Below, piece after piece: positions 46,901 through 57,871 of a stretch of 64,000 nucleotides of DNA. Where the stretch lies: assembly GCA_011033025.1 (NCBI GenBank), contig WFMF01000561.1, positions 1 to 64,000 of the forward strand, in the 5' to 3' direction. Positions within the stretch are counted from its first letter, which is position 1, and each line of letters begins with the position of its first letter. The stretch comes from Beroe forskalii (taxonomy: Eukaryota > Ctenophora > Nuda > Beroida > Beroidae). The translations under genes were made by a program, and so were the position numbers. Below the pieces are notes generated by a model that was not told where the DNA came from, did no database searches, and saw nothing but the letters and a program-made list of their open reading frames with translations.

Positions 46901-49900
46901 CTCACAAAGTCTCAACAGGTTGCATGATTCTTTAACTATTTGATTGCAGATAATTCGATTAACGGAAGGCGCGACTCGATGACGAACTCCGCCTATCAGT
47001 CGACCTGCACACCTGATAATGCGTAATTCTCTCGAATCGTTACTTAAAAACCTCACCGCCACATAATAACTGAACTTCGAATCTTCTAGTGCTGTTTTTT
47101 ATAACAAATAGTGATAGGAAATGATGTGTTTTTACTAGGATATTGCTCATTGTTCGTAGTAAAGAATCGCACTGAAATTCGAAACTAGGAAGTTTTGCTG
47201 GAAACGCCACTTTAGGTCTGGTATCTATTTGATCGTTACTCACTTCTACAATTTGACTTATTTTTATCGCATCACTTCCAGTTCATCCAAATCACATTAC
47301 TGAGTTTTCTTTTGGTTCCATAACCAGCAGCACGCGGCACAGATGTCGCCATATCAGCTGAGAACCATTCTCAGATTTCCAGAAAGGCGCCACATTTCAC
47401 CATGACTCGATTGTCATTCTCTTGACATCTGCCCGCTGCCGGGCAACTGCGTACAACACCCTCAGATTTAATGGTCACATAGAAACAATAGGCGGGTAAC
47501 GGGTTCAGGCACTATAAATAGGCAGGCAATGTATAGGTCACGACCCTGGACCTAAATCGTTATTCTTTATACCTTTTATATCCCTAACCAGTCTAACCTT
47601 TGCAATAATCCTTTCCTGGACCCTCACCATATACCATCCCTAACATAACCCGAACCATATCCGAGTATCCGGCTGCATAAACCCCTTCCTGTCTATTATT
47701 TGTGCATAACCTCGCCTATTTTTCCTGTGTGATCTGAAGGGGTAATTTACTAAACACAACCACAGATTACTTACTTCGCATACTCACTCCACGGCCCACC
47801 TCACGCACTCCACTTCTGCTGCCACTCACTTTACTTCGCAAACCCCACTCACCCGAATCAGAACCCACTCACCCGAATCAAACCCCACTCACCTGAATCA
47901 AACCCCACTCACCTGAATCACAACCCACTCACCTGAATGAAACCCCACTCACCTGAATGAAACCCCACTCACCTGGATGAAACCCCACTCACCTGAATCA
48001 AACCCCACTCACCTGAATCAAACCCCACTCACCTGGATCAAACCCCACTCACCTGAATCAAACCCCACACGCTCGTTCCCGATCTCTCGTTCACGTCCGA
48101 ATGATCGTATATCTTTGCTGTGTAGTTCGGTGACGATAGTGACGTCAGCACTTCCATGAAGTCCTTGGGAGCGTAAACTGGCCGTATGTCGCCCATGTTC
48201 TCATCTCCGAACGCCATGTCCTTCCACTTCTGCGTGAAGTCCGCCTGCTCCCGGATAGTCCTCATCCGAGCCAGAGGAATGGTTTTCTCAGTGCACATCG
48301 TGTTGATGCTCTTGAGAATGCGCTTTTCCCACCGACTCTGCAACGGTGGAGAGATGTTAGTAAAAGTGTTCACATCACTTTCAGTTGATTTCCAACTGTG
48401 TCTTTATGACACTAAGTTCATATAACGCGGTTATATTCTATCGCAAGTATAGGATAATCAGTCCATTTCTACTCAGGTTTGGGCATGAGAAAAAGCATCA
48501 CTCATCAGATAACTCCTTCTGCATAGCTCTTTTACTGCAGGGTATTATAATGGTATTGTTTAGTGTCCCCGTTTAAACCATGGCCACGCTGTCATGAGCA
48601 CGGAGAAGCAACATGCTCTCCTGTTACTATTTAACTCTTCGCACGAGAAATAGGCGGTTTAACGTCATCAACTCACTACATCATGATATGATAATGACAT
48701 CATTCTACCCGCCTATTTCTCGAGCGCAGCGTATAGAGCGATTCTATTCTGCTTCACCACATGCAAGATTTTATCGGGTTGTTATGGCGCCTGCAGGCTC
48801 TGACATTTATGTTTACAGTAACACAACTTTTCTATCGCCTGTTGATATATCCTGTGACCTGTACCCATACTTTACATTTAACCAGGTTTTAACTTGGGTT
48901 TAACAAAAAGTCTTGGAACTTTTATAAGATAGGATCGAGCTTCAAAGGGTAAAACGGCCTGAGATTACAATATTTAATTCCGCGATTCTTAGTGAAGCTT
49001 AGACATGTATTCGGTATGAACTACAAGTTTAGCTGGCATCATTAGCCCGGTAATTGTAGAAATAAGAAAAATTTATCCGGTAAGACCTGAATAATCCGAA
49101 TATCTATTCATAATCATTGAGGATAAACCTGCAATTGATAAATGCCGGACGGTTAATCCATAGTGATGGTCTCGGATAGCAAGTTAGTGACGTCATATAC
49201 ACCTTGATTTTCGCTTTTATTCTTCTCCGGAAATAATATGCAAGGAAAAGCAATGAACAGGCATATTTCAATGGATATACCTATCAACTATTCCTCACTA
49301 TTTTATATTTTATGTCGAATGTCGGATATACTAACTTTTTACTGATCTGCCTTGCCGCCTGACTTTGCTTCTCATTTCTTTGTGCAAGAGTGGAGAGTAG
49401 ACTTTACTTAAAGAACGCTCTCATTGTTCTCGTTGCTGTCTATGCTATAATACATAGACAATCGCCTGATCGGTTCCATATTGGTTTAGACCCTCACCCC
49501 TCGGGCTGCGGATCTAGACTACATAGTGGATACATCGTCCGGGCTGCACCTTTAAAAACTAAGGGGGCCTAAAATCTAAATTTCCAGAAGCAAATTTTCA
49601 TTTTTCAAGCTTAAATTTTCACTAAGCAGCAATATAACGGGTGATGACTATTTATCTGGAATTATTTCAATGTATTCTTGTGGCCAAATCGAGATCATGT
49701 TAGAGCTCAGATGTGCTTATTCTGGACCTAAAAAGTCTGCTGATTCAGAATAACATCATGAGAAAATTTGAAAACCCTGTTTTCCCATGCTACTGGCCGA
49801 TTAGTTTGAGGGGGTACAAAAAAATCTTGCACAAATTCAAAGATTGACTTCCTGACATATGATCGGAAAATTGCATACAGGAGCATTCCCATCAGTTGCC

Positions 49901-52900
49901 ATCTAGGTTTATTCATGAACTTCGTCAGCTGAGACACTAATGAAGACCTCTGCATGCATTTTCGTTGAATATCAAGAAAATTCTTGGATTTTAGAGCTGA
50001 AATCACGCCAAATTTCTGGAAAAAGGTGTGTGTTTTTTTGCTACACCAGGCATTAAGAAAGTCTTAGAACAGGACCTAGGTGGTCTGAACACTCAGATTT
50101 GATGGCAGGGACCTCATTAAACATAACTCATGTCTTTGGACCACTTCCATTCATTGGTATGCAGAATTGTGGATTAACAATTGCCCAAAATTGCAGTTTT
50201 ATGAAAGTGACATTATCCTAAAATTGACGATTTCAAACACGTTTTAGGTTCTATAGGGTCACCACTGGATAAGTTAGTGATGCTACTTACTGCAGTCACT
50301 CTTGAGACCCTCCTGCTCAGAATCATCCCATAGTAAGGCTTAAATAACACTTTTGGAGATAATTATTGTCATTTAAATCTTGTGCAAGATTTTTTTGTAC
50401 CTTCTCAAACAAATCGGCCAGTAGCATGGGAAAACAGGGTTTTAAAATTTTCTCATGATGTTATTCTGAATCAGCAGACTTTTTGGATCCAGAATAATCA
50501 TATTTGAGCTCTAACATGATCTCGATTTGCCCACAAGAATACATTGAAATAATTCCAGATAATTAGTCATCACCCGTTAGATAAAAAATGTCTTTTTGTT
50601 TGTTTAAATTCTGAAATAAGTGAATTTCAAGGTATTTCTGTTTAACTGAAAATCTATTTCACTCTATTTTTATGTTTAAATTTTGCATAAATCTTAGGAG
50701 AAGGTGAGGAAAAAGGGAGCTTTTTGAAAACTAGGGAGCCTGGCCACTTCTTGGCCCAGTCTCTATATGTATGATTTATAGTGAAGCTCAGACGGATGTT
50801 CGGTATTACTTTTTATGGCATAATGACCCTAAATGAAAATATTCATTAATTTATTTATTTATTAAGGCAGTACCTGCGATTAATAAACGCCAGACGGTTA
50901 TTTCATCTTGACAGTTTGAAGTGGTAAGTTACCCAAGGTAATCACTTCATACGACCAACTTGTCACATTTGTGAGTGACTATCTTTCTAAGGAGGAAACA
51001 TGCAAAGAACGGACATATTTAAATAAACATCTATATTCTATCAACATTTCCACTATAACTTCTAAGTTTTAACTGATATCCCTTGCCGCCTGACTTTGCA
51101 TTGTTCAAGAGATGAGATAAATGAATATAATAAAAACGTGAGTTTATTTACCAGTTTTATTACTATAGCTTACTTAATATATTATGTAGAAGAACGACGT
51201 CTATAAGTACAATTTACATTTAAAAGTCAATGTACTGACACTTTAGGTGCTATCCTGTTAGTCGAACTAACCAATCTCCAATAAAGTCTGTCAACACGTT
51301 GAGATAATCTGAAACCAGGCTCGTTCTAAGTAACTGTAAATTCTCTTCAGCCCTACTTAATAAGAGGTACTACTATTATAAATATAAAAGTCGTATATAT
51401 TACCAAGCACGATTTAGAGCTCAGCAGTAAGAGTACCCCGTACTGATTACTTATCTGTTATATTTGCCATTTACCCAGGTCTGTCGCTAGAATGTATGTG
51501 ATCCATGTAAATGCAGTGAAAAAGAAAACAAGGTGATCTGACCTCATCATCTCACTACTTTTAGTCTCACTGATAACGTCATTTGTAATTGCTTGGACTA
51601 CTATAAATAAACCATGCACAGCACTTAAAGACTTCAGTTACAGTCTACGACTTGCACAAAACCTGAAGACGTGATTGGTTAGAATTGTAGTTCCCTCAGA
51701 TTTCATTCGAGATGGTCTGAGAACAAAAGAACGTGTACGTTAGTTCTGGACGTCAAACTAGGAATGCTAAACTCTTTTTTATAGCCCTCATTACTTCATC
51801 AATCCATTTATATTTCCTTGTTTTGTCTGCTAGTTCTTCACGTGTTTGTTTTGCATTTCTTTTTTGCATTTCTTCTACTTTATTCTGGTAACAAGAAGCA
51901 GGGGCCAGTAAGCCATCGGGGTAGCAGCAACGAGTTCGATTAGGTGAAATATAATTCGATTAAAATAATATATGTGGATTCTTCTATCTAGCGATGAAGA
52001 GATGCTATTAACATTAAAACAAGATTAAATAAAAACCCGTACTATTGTTATTCACTGAATAGAAACAGCCTCATCGAATAACAAATGAAGAAAACGTATG
52101 TAACTAGATTATTACTATGTTTGGGACATCTGTTTCTGTGTAGATTTGGAATTTCCCAATATGTGGGAATATTTCACCATAGCACTAATTTTCTAAGGTA
52201 GAAACATCGTTATTCTTATTTCTGGAGTTATTTTTGATGCGGTCCAGCGCTTATGAAGAACACATTTGAAATTGGTCTCTGAGTCTCCTTCCTACGATAA
52301 TCACGCTAATTTCAAGCTTATCAAGTTACCCTAGCCCTGAAATTTACTGATAAAGTGGCCACCTTGTCTCACCCAACTGATCTCCTGTGTTAGTTCGGGT
52401 CTGTTTGCTTCTTGAAGCACACCGACAACGATTACCAAACTTTTATCATTACAACCCTTTGTCACGCTAAGCTGATGTGCCGTTCTGTGTAATTACTCCA
52501 ACTTTTCTCTGGTTTCTTCGAGCTCTCTTCACGTCTGCGTTGTATCAGTGTGGTCTTTGTTGATTCTGCTCTACTCACATGATTATACCTATTAGTAATC
52601 ACAACGCGGAGCCAAATGCAAATCAAGGGCATCATAATAAACTATAAAATCTTAAAATAGAGCACATCAAGGCAATGCGATCAAGTTTGAATGGCAGGTC
52701 GAGGTAGGAGGTCACTTAATGCAATTTCAGCTCATTATGTGATCATGCTGCTGTCTAGGACCGTGGCGCCGTTAGTCACTTTGTCTTTCTTTAGTCATGT
52801 GCCTGTGCAGTAGACCTTGCTTTTTCTAAAGCCTCTTTCATAATAGTATTTTAATGTACAAGCCACACTCCACAGTACGGAAGTTCTGTGATTTGACCCG

Positions 52901-55817
52901 ATTATATTTCTGTGATATGATTATCTTTTCGAAGCACTGTCATATCAACATTTCTGGCAGCTATGCTGCTTTTTCTTTTCAGTTGTATCGTAGTTTTCAG
53001 TTTTGGATTGTTTGTTGATTTATGCTTATTGAATCATCATAATTCATAGAAATAGATTTTTGTATGTAGTTTTTAAAGGCGATGGTGTGTTATTTCCATT
53101 TTTAATCTTTGTGTTTGAGCAAGGATATACTGATATAGGATTTTTATCATTTGCTCACTAGTAATCTGCTATTATGAGACAAGCGATGAACATCTGCATA
53201 GGAACCAAAACTAATTTTTGGACAGAAATCCATACCTTGATAAAATGATATCGATTGTCATTTGTCATTGTTTGTACGCACAAGCTTTCCTGTTTTAAGC
53301 CCAAACATTTCGTGTTTTGTCGTATACCACTCGTATCATGAATTTATTACACTTCCTGAGTTCGTAACCCCATGGAAACCCACAGGACTGGACCATGTCA
53401 CCCAGACTAAACACCTCCCAGCGCAACATCACGACCACGTTCGTAGCGAATGGTCTGATGCACGGTATAGTGGAGCTACCTTCCAACATGTACTACTTCC
53501 TCATATTCTACACGTTGCTCATTATTTTTGTGGGACTCTTCATGAACTCTACCCTGCTGTACTCATCCAAGAAATACAAGATCATGAAACTGGATAAAAT
53601 CTCACTTATGTTCGTTCACAATCTCCTGCTCTCGGATATTCTATGGACAGTTTGGATGTTTGTACCGGTTTTCTTGACTCTGGTAGCCCAAAGATGGGCT
53701 TTGGGGCAGGCGTCGTGTTGGTTCGTGGGTTTTGGGTTTACTTTGCCTGCAACCAATAAGATATGGAACATATTCGCCTTTAGTGGTAAGTTTCAGGTTG
53801 AAATTCCTATCCTATTGCGTATGAAGAAATTACAAACATAAAAAGCCTGACTTTTCTTTAGTTATCATTAACCCCATAATATATTCTGCTTTACGAATCA
53901 AATTTTAACATTTTCAGTCTACCGGCTGTGGAGCATTCCGAAGATAACAAGAGACGAAAGGAAGCTTGTAAACATCGTAAGAGCGATATTCGTGATCAAC
54001 GTCCTACTCTCGCTCTCCCTTTTCGTATACTGCGTGCAAGCTGACAGCAATGCAGTGTTTGATCCCCACACGCTTATTTGCTGGCCAAAAATATACGCAA
54101 ACCAAACGACCCAAGAATGGGAGTCACTCCAAATCTTCATCGCGTTCCTGCTCGGCCTGCCTCTGGTCCTGACAACTGTTATCAACTTTGTTATCATTTG
54201 CTGCATTGTTAAAGTGAGAATGAACAATGATGTTCCCTGTAAGACTATCATTACCCTCCAAGCTGTGACATGGACCTTTGTCATTCCGTTCGTGTTCTTG
54301 CTCGTGGATAAGATTACCAAGGCAGCGATGGGGATGGGAAAACCGTACATGGGCATTACACGGTTGTACATCACCGGAGTCAACATCATCGCCACACCCT
54401 TCGTCTACGTCATTACCAACCAATACTTCGTGGACATGATGGGAAAATGGGTCAATGGGGTCTGGAAATCATCATCTCCAAAAGAAAAAGGCCCGAGTAC
54501 CCGGCGTACTGATTACGGTGAAATGGTCAAGGGCACGCCGGAGCCACCTCAGGCATGACGCGAAGGATTGGAATAGAGGACATTATATGTTACTCGAGAG
54601 TCGTATTTCATGCCAAGATGTGGCCCTATTACGGATTTATTCATATGCATGATGCATTATGCAGTTGAGACTATTATGAAAATTTTCGTGTTGTTGTAAT
54701 GTTGCCAATATTTCGTGTTCCGTGTGTTCTGATATTGATAATACATTTAATGGATTTAAATAAATGAGGAATTATTTCAATTGCTTATTGAAATTAATCA
54801 ATTATTTCGTTTGCTTACTGGTTCTTGCCTTTGAGATGCTGAGATTTTGATATTTCATTATTTCAATCTTACTGCTATTTTGTCTTGGAACAAGTTAGGA
54901 GCATAAGTGAAACAAAATGCTGACACACTGCGAAAATGAGTTTGGTAGTTTCAAAGGATTATTGGACGAAAAATCGGTTTAAATTGACGATAAAATATGT
55001 CAGCGAATTGTTTGTTCTGTCATTTTTGATCCAGTTTCGAGAAAACATCAAGCCTATGCGTACGAACGTACGTGACGACGAATCAAGCCGAATAAATAAC
55101 CAATCTGAGCTGCGCGCGTGCTTATTGCAAAGTGCATTCGAGCGCGCGCGCGGCCGCGCTTTAATCACAGAAACTGCGCCAAAATTCTTCAACTAACATC
55201 ACAGCGCGTTCCATAAAATATTCGCTTTTTCAAATTATTTGTGACCGTGCCATTTTCCAGCACTCAGAAACTTTCTAACATACAATTCATGCTCCAAAGG
55301 ATTTGGAACACCTTGCGTAAATTAATCTCGTTAAGCGTATCAAACCTGTGCATTCCTGATGAAGGCCATCGGTTCCTTCAGAGTTTCGAGAGGAGTGATG
55401 GGGTGAGGGGAAGGGGCTTGTTTCATCAGGTACATGAATACCACATTGCGAACCTTGATATCCCAACCTGACTCCTTCATGAACACCTGAAAGATATATA
55501 AGATTACCGAATATAACTCAAGAAAACCATATAACTCAAGAAAAGCAACAATTCACGAAAGGTTAAATTTGCAATTTTTGTTGAGCACAATTCATCGTCT
55601 TAAAACTTATAGTTCCGTTAAAATAATTGGGATAATTTTACATGTCATTTGTTAAACAACTAACAGGAACTAGCCGCTTGATGTCCTTAACATTAACGAA
55701 TGACTTGCTAAGTTCCTCCTGAACAGCTCTCTTTAGGGTCCATCCCAGATCAGAGGTCTGAATAACGCCGATGATGTCCTTCACTAGCGATTCATTTGTC
55801 TGTACTCCTACAACCAT
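40947..55817 (-). CDS. TBC1D19: TBC1 domain family member 19
   Basis: A TBC-domain (Rab GAP-like) protein of unknown Rab target. Ten exons in transcript order: 55817-55665, 55486-55346, 48337-48053, 45542-45414, 44277-44123, 43813-43623, 42825-42655, 42098-41967, 41537-41416, 41054-40947. They total 528 aa with every junction in frame (human about 526). Family landmarks are SRWEKRILKSINTMCTEK, RPVYAPKDF, YFVFEDLVVQILLCFSRDT, YPPNGIIPFHGFSFYLAPMC, RYFFRLHSLSSH, QLFYHLREMGSHPL, QLLLLWDRIIGYNTLEIL and NLKVIPLLQ. I see no canonical IxxDxxR arginine finger or YxQ glutamine finger, as in its relatives. Intron 2 (6.9 kb) holds a GPCR gene on the other strand. Exons 3 and 6 end in arrays of their own splice donor. 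AATAAA on this strand lies at 40742-40737. Confidence 0.96.
41657..41825. mobile_element. MITE, AAGGGATCGTTC family
   Basis: Terminal inverted repeats of about 28 bp (AAGGGATCGTTCGCATATCA and, inverted, AAGGGATCGTCCACATATTA, both followed by CGTAATCA). The interior is C-rich. It lies in TBC1D19 intron 8, and a truncated relative occurs at 4566. Confidence 0.75.
43170..43680 (-). repeat. 51-bp minisatellite built from the end of TBC1D19 exon 6 and its splice donor
   Basis: Ten copies of a unit that, read on the minus strand, is ACCTCAGCCAACCCACCTCA, CGCCTTCACACGCAGC, AACATGG|GTAAGA. The copy nearest the exon body (43623-43672) is the true exon end. The nine others lie in the intron and nearly all retain ATGG|GTAAG. 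Most units are 51 bp (17 codons), so the reading frame stays open through about five extra copies. A 47-bp copy at about 43320-43366 shifts the frame. Confidence 0.92.
44278..44425 (-). repeat. four-copy repeat just upstream of the TBC1D19 exon 5 acceptor
   Basis: Read on the minus strand, the unit ACCTCACTTCAACCAGTTCC with TATGAATTGCTC is repeated. The last copy supplies the true acceptor CACTTCAG|GCC, and the upstream copies read CACTTCAAC at that point. A 14-bp-arm hairpin (TTGTCAGACGTTGT) follows at 44437-44484. Confidence 0.75.
44638..44960. mobile_element. Harbinger-like MITE with TTA duplication
   Basis: GGGGCCATCCATTAAGGACG and, inverted, GGGGCCATCCATAAAGGACG form the termini. TTA flanks both ends (44635-44637, 44961-44963). 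A 3-bp TTA target duplication with GGG-starting ends fits PIF/Harbinger-type non-autonomous elements. The interior is G-rich with repeated ATGCGGACGT boxes. It lies in TBC1D19 intron 4. Confidence 0.8.
45587..46100. mobile_element. 514-bp foldback-like element of GCTATAGCTCGAGC repeats with TTA duplication
   Basis: GACCCGTTCTAGACAGG at the left and, inverted, GACCTGTTCTAGACAGG at the right, flanked by TTA at both ends. Internally CTATAGC, AGCTCGAGC and CTGTCTAGAA boxes recur in both orientations. It is non-coding, in TBC1D19 intron 3. Confidence 0.75.
46683..46880 (+). repeat. dispersed repeat family, copy B
   Basis: CACTCGGGTCTGACGACCCT, GGATTCATCG, GTGCTCCTTTATTAAAATCA and TTTATTCAGTGACCGT occur in the same order as in copy A (6143). 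It ends with AAACTTACACGGTCACTAAA. Lies in TBC1D19 intron 3. Confidence 0.65.
46881..47840. other. intronic DNA, nothing further seen
   Basis: Part of TBC1D19 intron 3. AATAGGCGGG/AATAGGCAGG motifs near 47489-47527 resemble the ends of the small element at 48641. No exon-like sequence was found. Confidence 0.35.
47841..48070 (-). repeat. 20-bp minisatellite built from the end of TBC1D19 exon 3 and its splice donor
   Basis: Eleven units, read on the minus strand as GGGTTTGATTCAG|GTGAGTG. The first is the true exon end (donor 48053/48052, protein ...SVWGLIQ). Ten more follow in the intron; eight have CAG|GTGAGT and the outer two CGG|GTGAGT. The period of 20 bp is out of frame. Confidence 0.93.
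48641..48727. mobile_element. ~85-bp miniature inverted-repeat element
   Basis: CACGAGAAATAGGCGG and its reverse complement CCGCCTATTTCTCG bracket an AT-rich core with TGACATCA/ACGTCATCA boxes. A looser relative lies at about 42560-42640. Located in TBC1D19 intron 2. Confidence 0.6.
49635..50579. mobile_element. 945-bp foldback element with ~200-bp inverted repeats
   Basis: TAACGGGTGATGACTATTTA at the left matches the inverted right end. The arms stay paired for about 200 bp through GAAAACAGGGTT and GGTACAAAAAAATCTTGCAC. No coding capacity is seen. Located in TBC1D19 intron 2. Confidence 0.75.
50582..53394. other. intronic DNA of TBC1D19 and upstream region of the nested GPCR
   Basis: AT-rich sequence without recognisable exons, RNA genes or clear repeats on either strand. 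Confidence 0.4.
53395..54558 (+). CDS. class A-like G protein-coupled receptor (nested in TBC1D19)
   Basis: Two exons, 53395-53785 and 53918-54558, give 343 aa. It lies in TBC1D19 intron 2 on the opposite strand. The N terminus carries N-glycosylation sequons (NTS, NIT), and seven hydrophobic segments follow. Class A signatures are altered: helix 3 reads FSVYRLWSI where DRY is expected, helix 6 has WTFVIPF, and helix 7 has TPFVYV instead of NPxxY. A Cys pair (SCWF in the first loop, LICWP in the second) could form the usual disulfide. The frame is intact across the splice, and AATAAA occurs 201 bp after the stop. I consider it a functional lineage-specific receptor of unknown ligand. Confidence 0.82.
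54759..54764 (+). terminator. polyadenylation signal of nested GPCR
   Basis: AATAAA 201 bp downstream of the stop codon. Confidence 0.6.
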
Positions 55818-56306
55818 CCTCAAATTTGATTGTGGGAAGGAAAATGCTCGGTGGATTGTTGTGCGTTGTTGTACTTTAGTATAGTAAATGAAGGAAGTTC
55901 ATTTTATGAAGCAACAATCATTAATCGTTGAATTTAACCTTCAGAAATCATCTATCTAAAACAAAATATCAAAACAATGAAACAGAAGTTAGAAAATATT
56001 TTCAATAATTTATAAGTTTATAAACCGATATAAATAATTTAGTGCCCACAAATTGCTAAATAGCTAGGTATTTAGGTTTCTTTAAAGCTTTTAGATTCAC
56101 TCTCAACCCTTCAATTGCATGATTACAGATCCTTGTGATAAATCCCTCTAAAATCCATCCTAGACAGGACAGTTCATGTCTATGATATAAATGATACTGT
56201 ATAACCATGGGAATAATATTACACTTTACATTACTAGATTTCATATACATAAAACACAAGCAACCAACTAACCAATATCTATCATCCATAGTTCATCATC
56301 GTATTA

Positions 56307-56797
56307 TTATGCTATGACTTTCTTCAGCAGTGTATTCACCTGAAAAAGTATACTGAGTTTGTCAATAATGCATCAGGAACAATTGGTATCAATGAAAATA
56401 TTTGGAGGTCAAATTGCACAATGCATATTAGAAGCTCTTTTGCATAGACTGGTGAAAATATAACTGCTGTAAACATAATAAAAGCCAGGAAGAAGTGGGC
56501 AAGTAAATCAAAGAACAGTCCAAAAACAAAATTTTTGTTTTGATATTGACCAAAACATTGATATGCCCTAACAATCATGTATAGAATCAACATTACCGGT
56601 TCAGTTTTAGCATATCTCGGCATTCCTCCAGCCGTTTGATTAGTGAGAGTTTCTCGGATGACAAGTTGGGTCCACTTGTGGCGGGCAGCAAATGTGGCAC
56701 ACCCAATGGCAGAACACATGACTACAAATCCAAACATGCTCTTCTTCTTGAAGTTCTCCTTAGCAGCATCTTTGTCACCTCCGCCATGTCCTCCCAT
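56307..56797 (-). CDS. 77-aa single-TM protein, tandem copy 1
   Basis: Coding exons 56797-56597 and 56339-56307 give 77 aa. The protein begins MGGHGGGDKDAAKENFKKKS, has one hydrophobic segment at about 21-37 (MFGFVVMCSAIGCATF), a basic/polar middle and the tail VNTLLKKVIA. I do not recognise it. Size, one helix and a basic flank fit a small organelle (for example mitochondrial inner membrane) or ER protein. The ATG is two bases after an acceptor-like TTTAG. The intron happens to be open in frame and would add a long hydrophobic tail if retained. The gene ends 490 bp before TBC1D19 on the same strand. Confidence 0.8.
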
Positions 56798-57424
56798 GTC
56801 TAAAGCTATAACATTGCTAAATCAGCCCAGTGAAATGAATATACAATAGGGAATAGGGGAATGAAACTGGGTTTCCTGTGACCTAGGAGGCCCTACAGGC
56901 CTTCTAGTACTATCAATCCTTGGAATCAATCCTTGGAATGGAAAGTCGATCTGCAGTTTTTCGTTATGCTTTTTGTAGATTCAACATTGGATTATATGGC
57001 GAATCATTTGATGAAATTATAATTATTCTAAGCAATAAAATGAAAAAAACGTAACTTAAAGAAGCAACAATCAGTAATCGTTAAATTTACCTTCAAAAAT
57101 CATCTGAAACTGATCAAGACAATAAAACAGAAGTTGGAGAATATCTTTCATAATTTACAATATAAATATACTAGTGCACACAAACAGTAAGCTCATTCTA
57201 AAGCCATCATTTACAGAATGAACAATATACTCTCCTAGTGATTATTCTCACTGAAAACAATTCAAGACATAAGACAAAACATGTCTATGATATAAATGAT
57301 ATTTCAAGGCGCAATGGAAATGATCTTTACGTTACTATATCTAACTTTACAATACTAGATTTCATGTACAAATAACATAGGCAAGGTAACCAATATCTAA
57401 CATGATCCATGGTTCAGCATCGTA

Positions 57425-57871
57425 TTATGCTATGACTTTCTTCAGCAGTGTATTCACCTGAAAAGAGTATATTCAAAGATTCAAATATCATGATGAAAGT
57501 CTAAAAATCAACACAAGACTTGCCTAAAACCTAAAATAACTTAATAAGTTAATTGATATTTAAATATTTTATTTGGACATTGATATACCCAAACATTCAA
57601 ACAACCATGTATACATTGAATCAAAACTATTCATCAAACATGAAATAAATGAATCAAAAATTAACATTACCGGTTCAGTTTTAGCATATCTCGGCATTCC
57701 TCCAGCCGTTTGATTAGTGAGAGTTTCTCGGATGACAAGTTGAGTCCACTTGTGGCGGGCAGCAAATGTGGCACACCCAATGGCAGAACACATGACTACA
57801 AATCCAAACATGCTCTTCTTCTTGAAGTTCTCCTTAGCAGCATCTTTGTCACCTCCGCCATGTCCTCCCAT
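57425..57871 (-). CDS. 77-aa single-TM protein, tandem copy 2
   Basis: Coding exons 57871-57671 and 57457-57425. The protein is identical to copy 1 in all positions I compared. The intron has diverged and contains in-frame stops after about 33 codons. The 3' flank (57065-57182) matches that of copies 1 and 3, so the duplicated unit includes 3'UTR. Identity of coding sequence with divergent introns suggests selection on the protein or recent gene conversion. Confidence 0.8.

Noticed and set aside
49728-50006. 92-codon minus-strand frame
   Set aside because: Lies across one arm of the 945-bp foldback element and is not conserved in the other arm.
53919-54395. 158-codon frame antisense to the nested GPCR
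   Set aside because: Shadow of the GPCR coding exon on the other strand.
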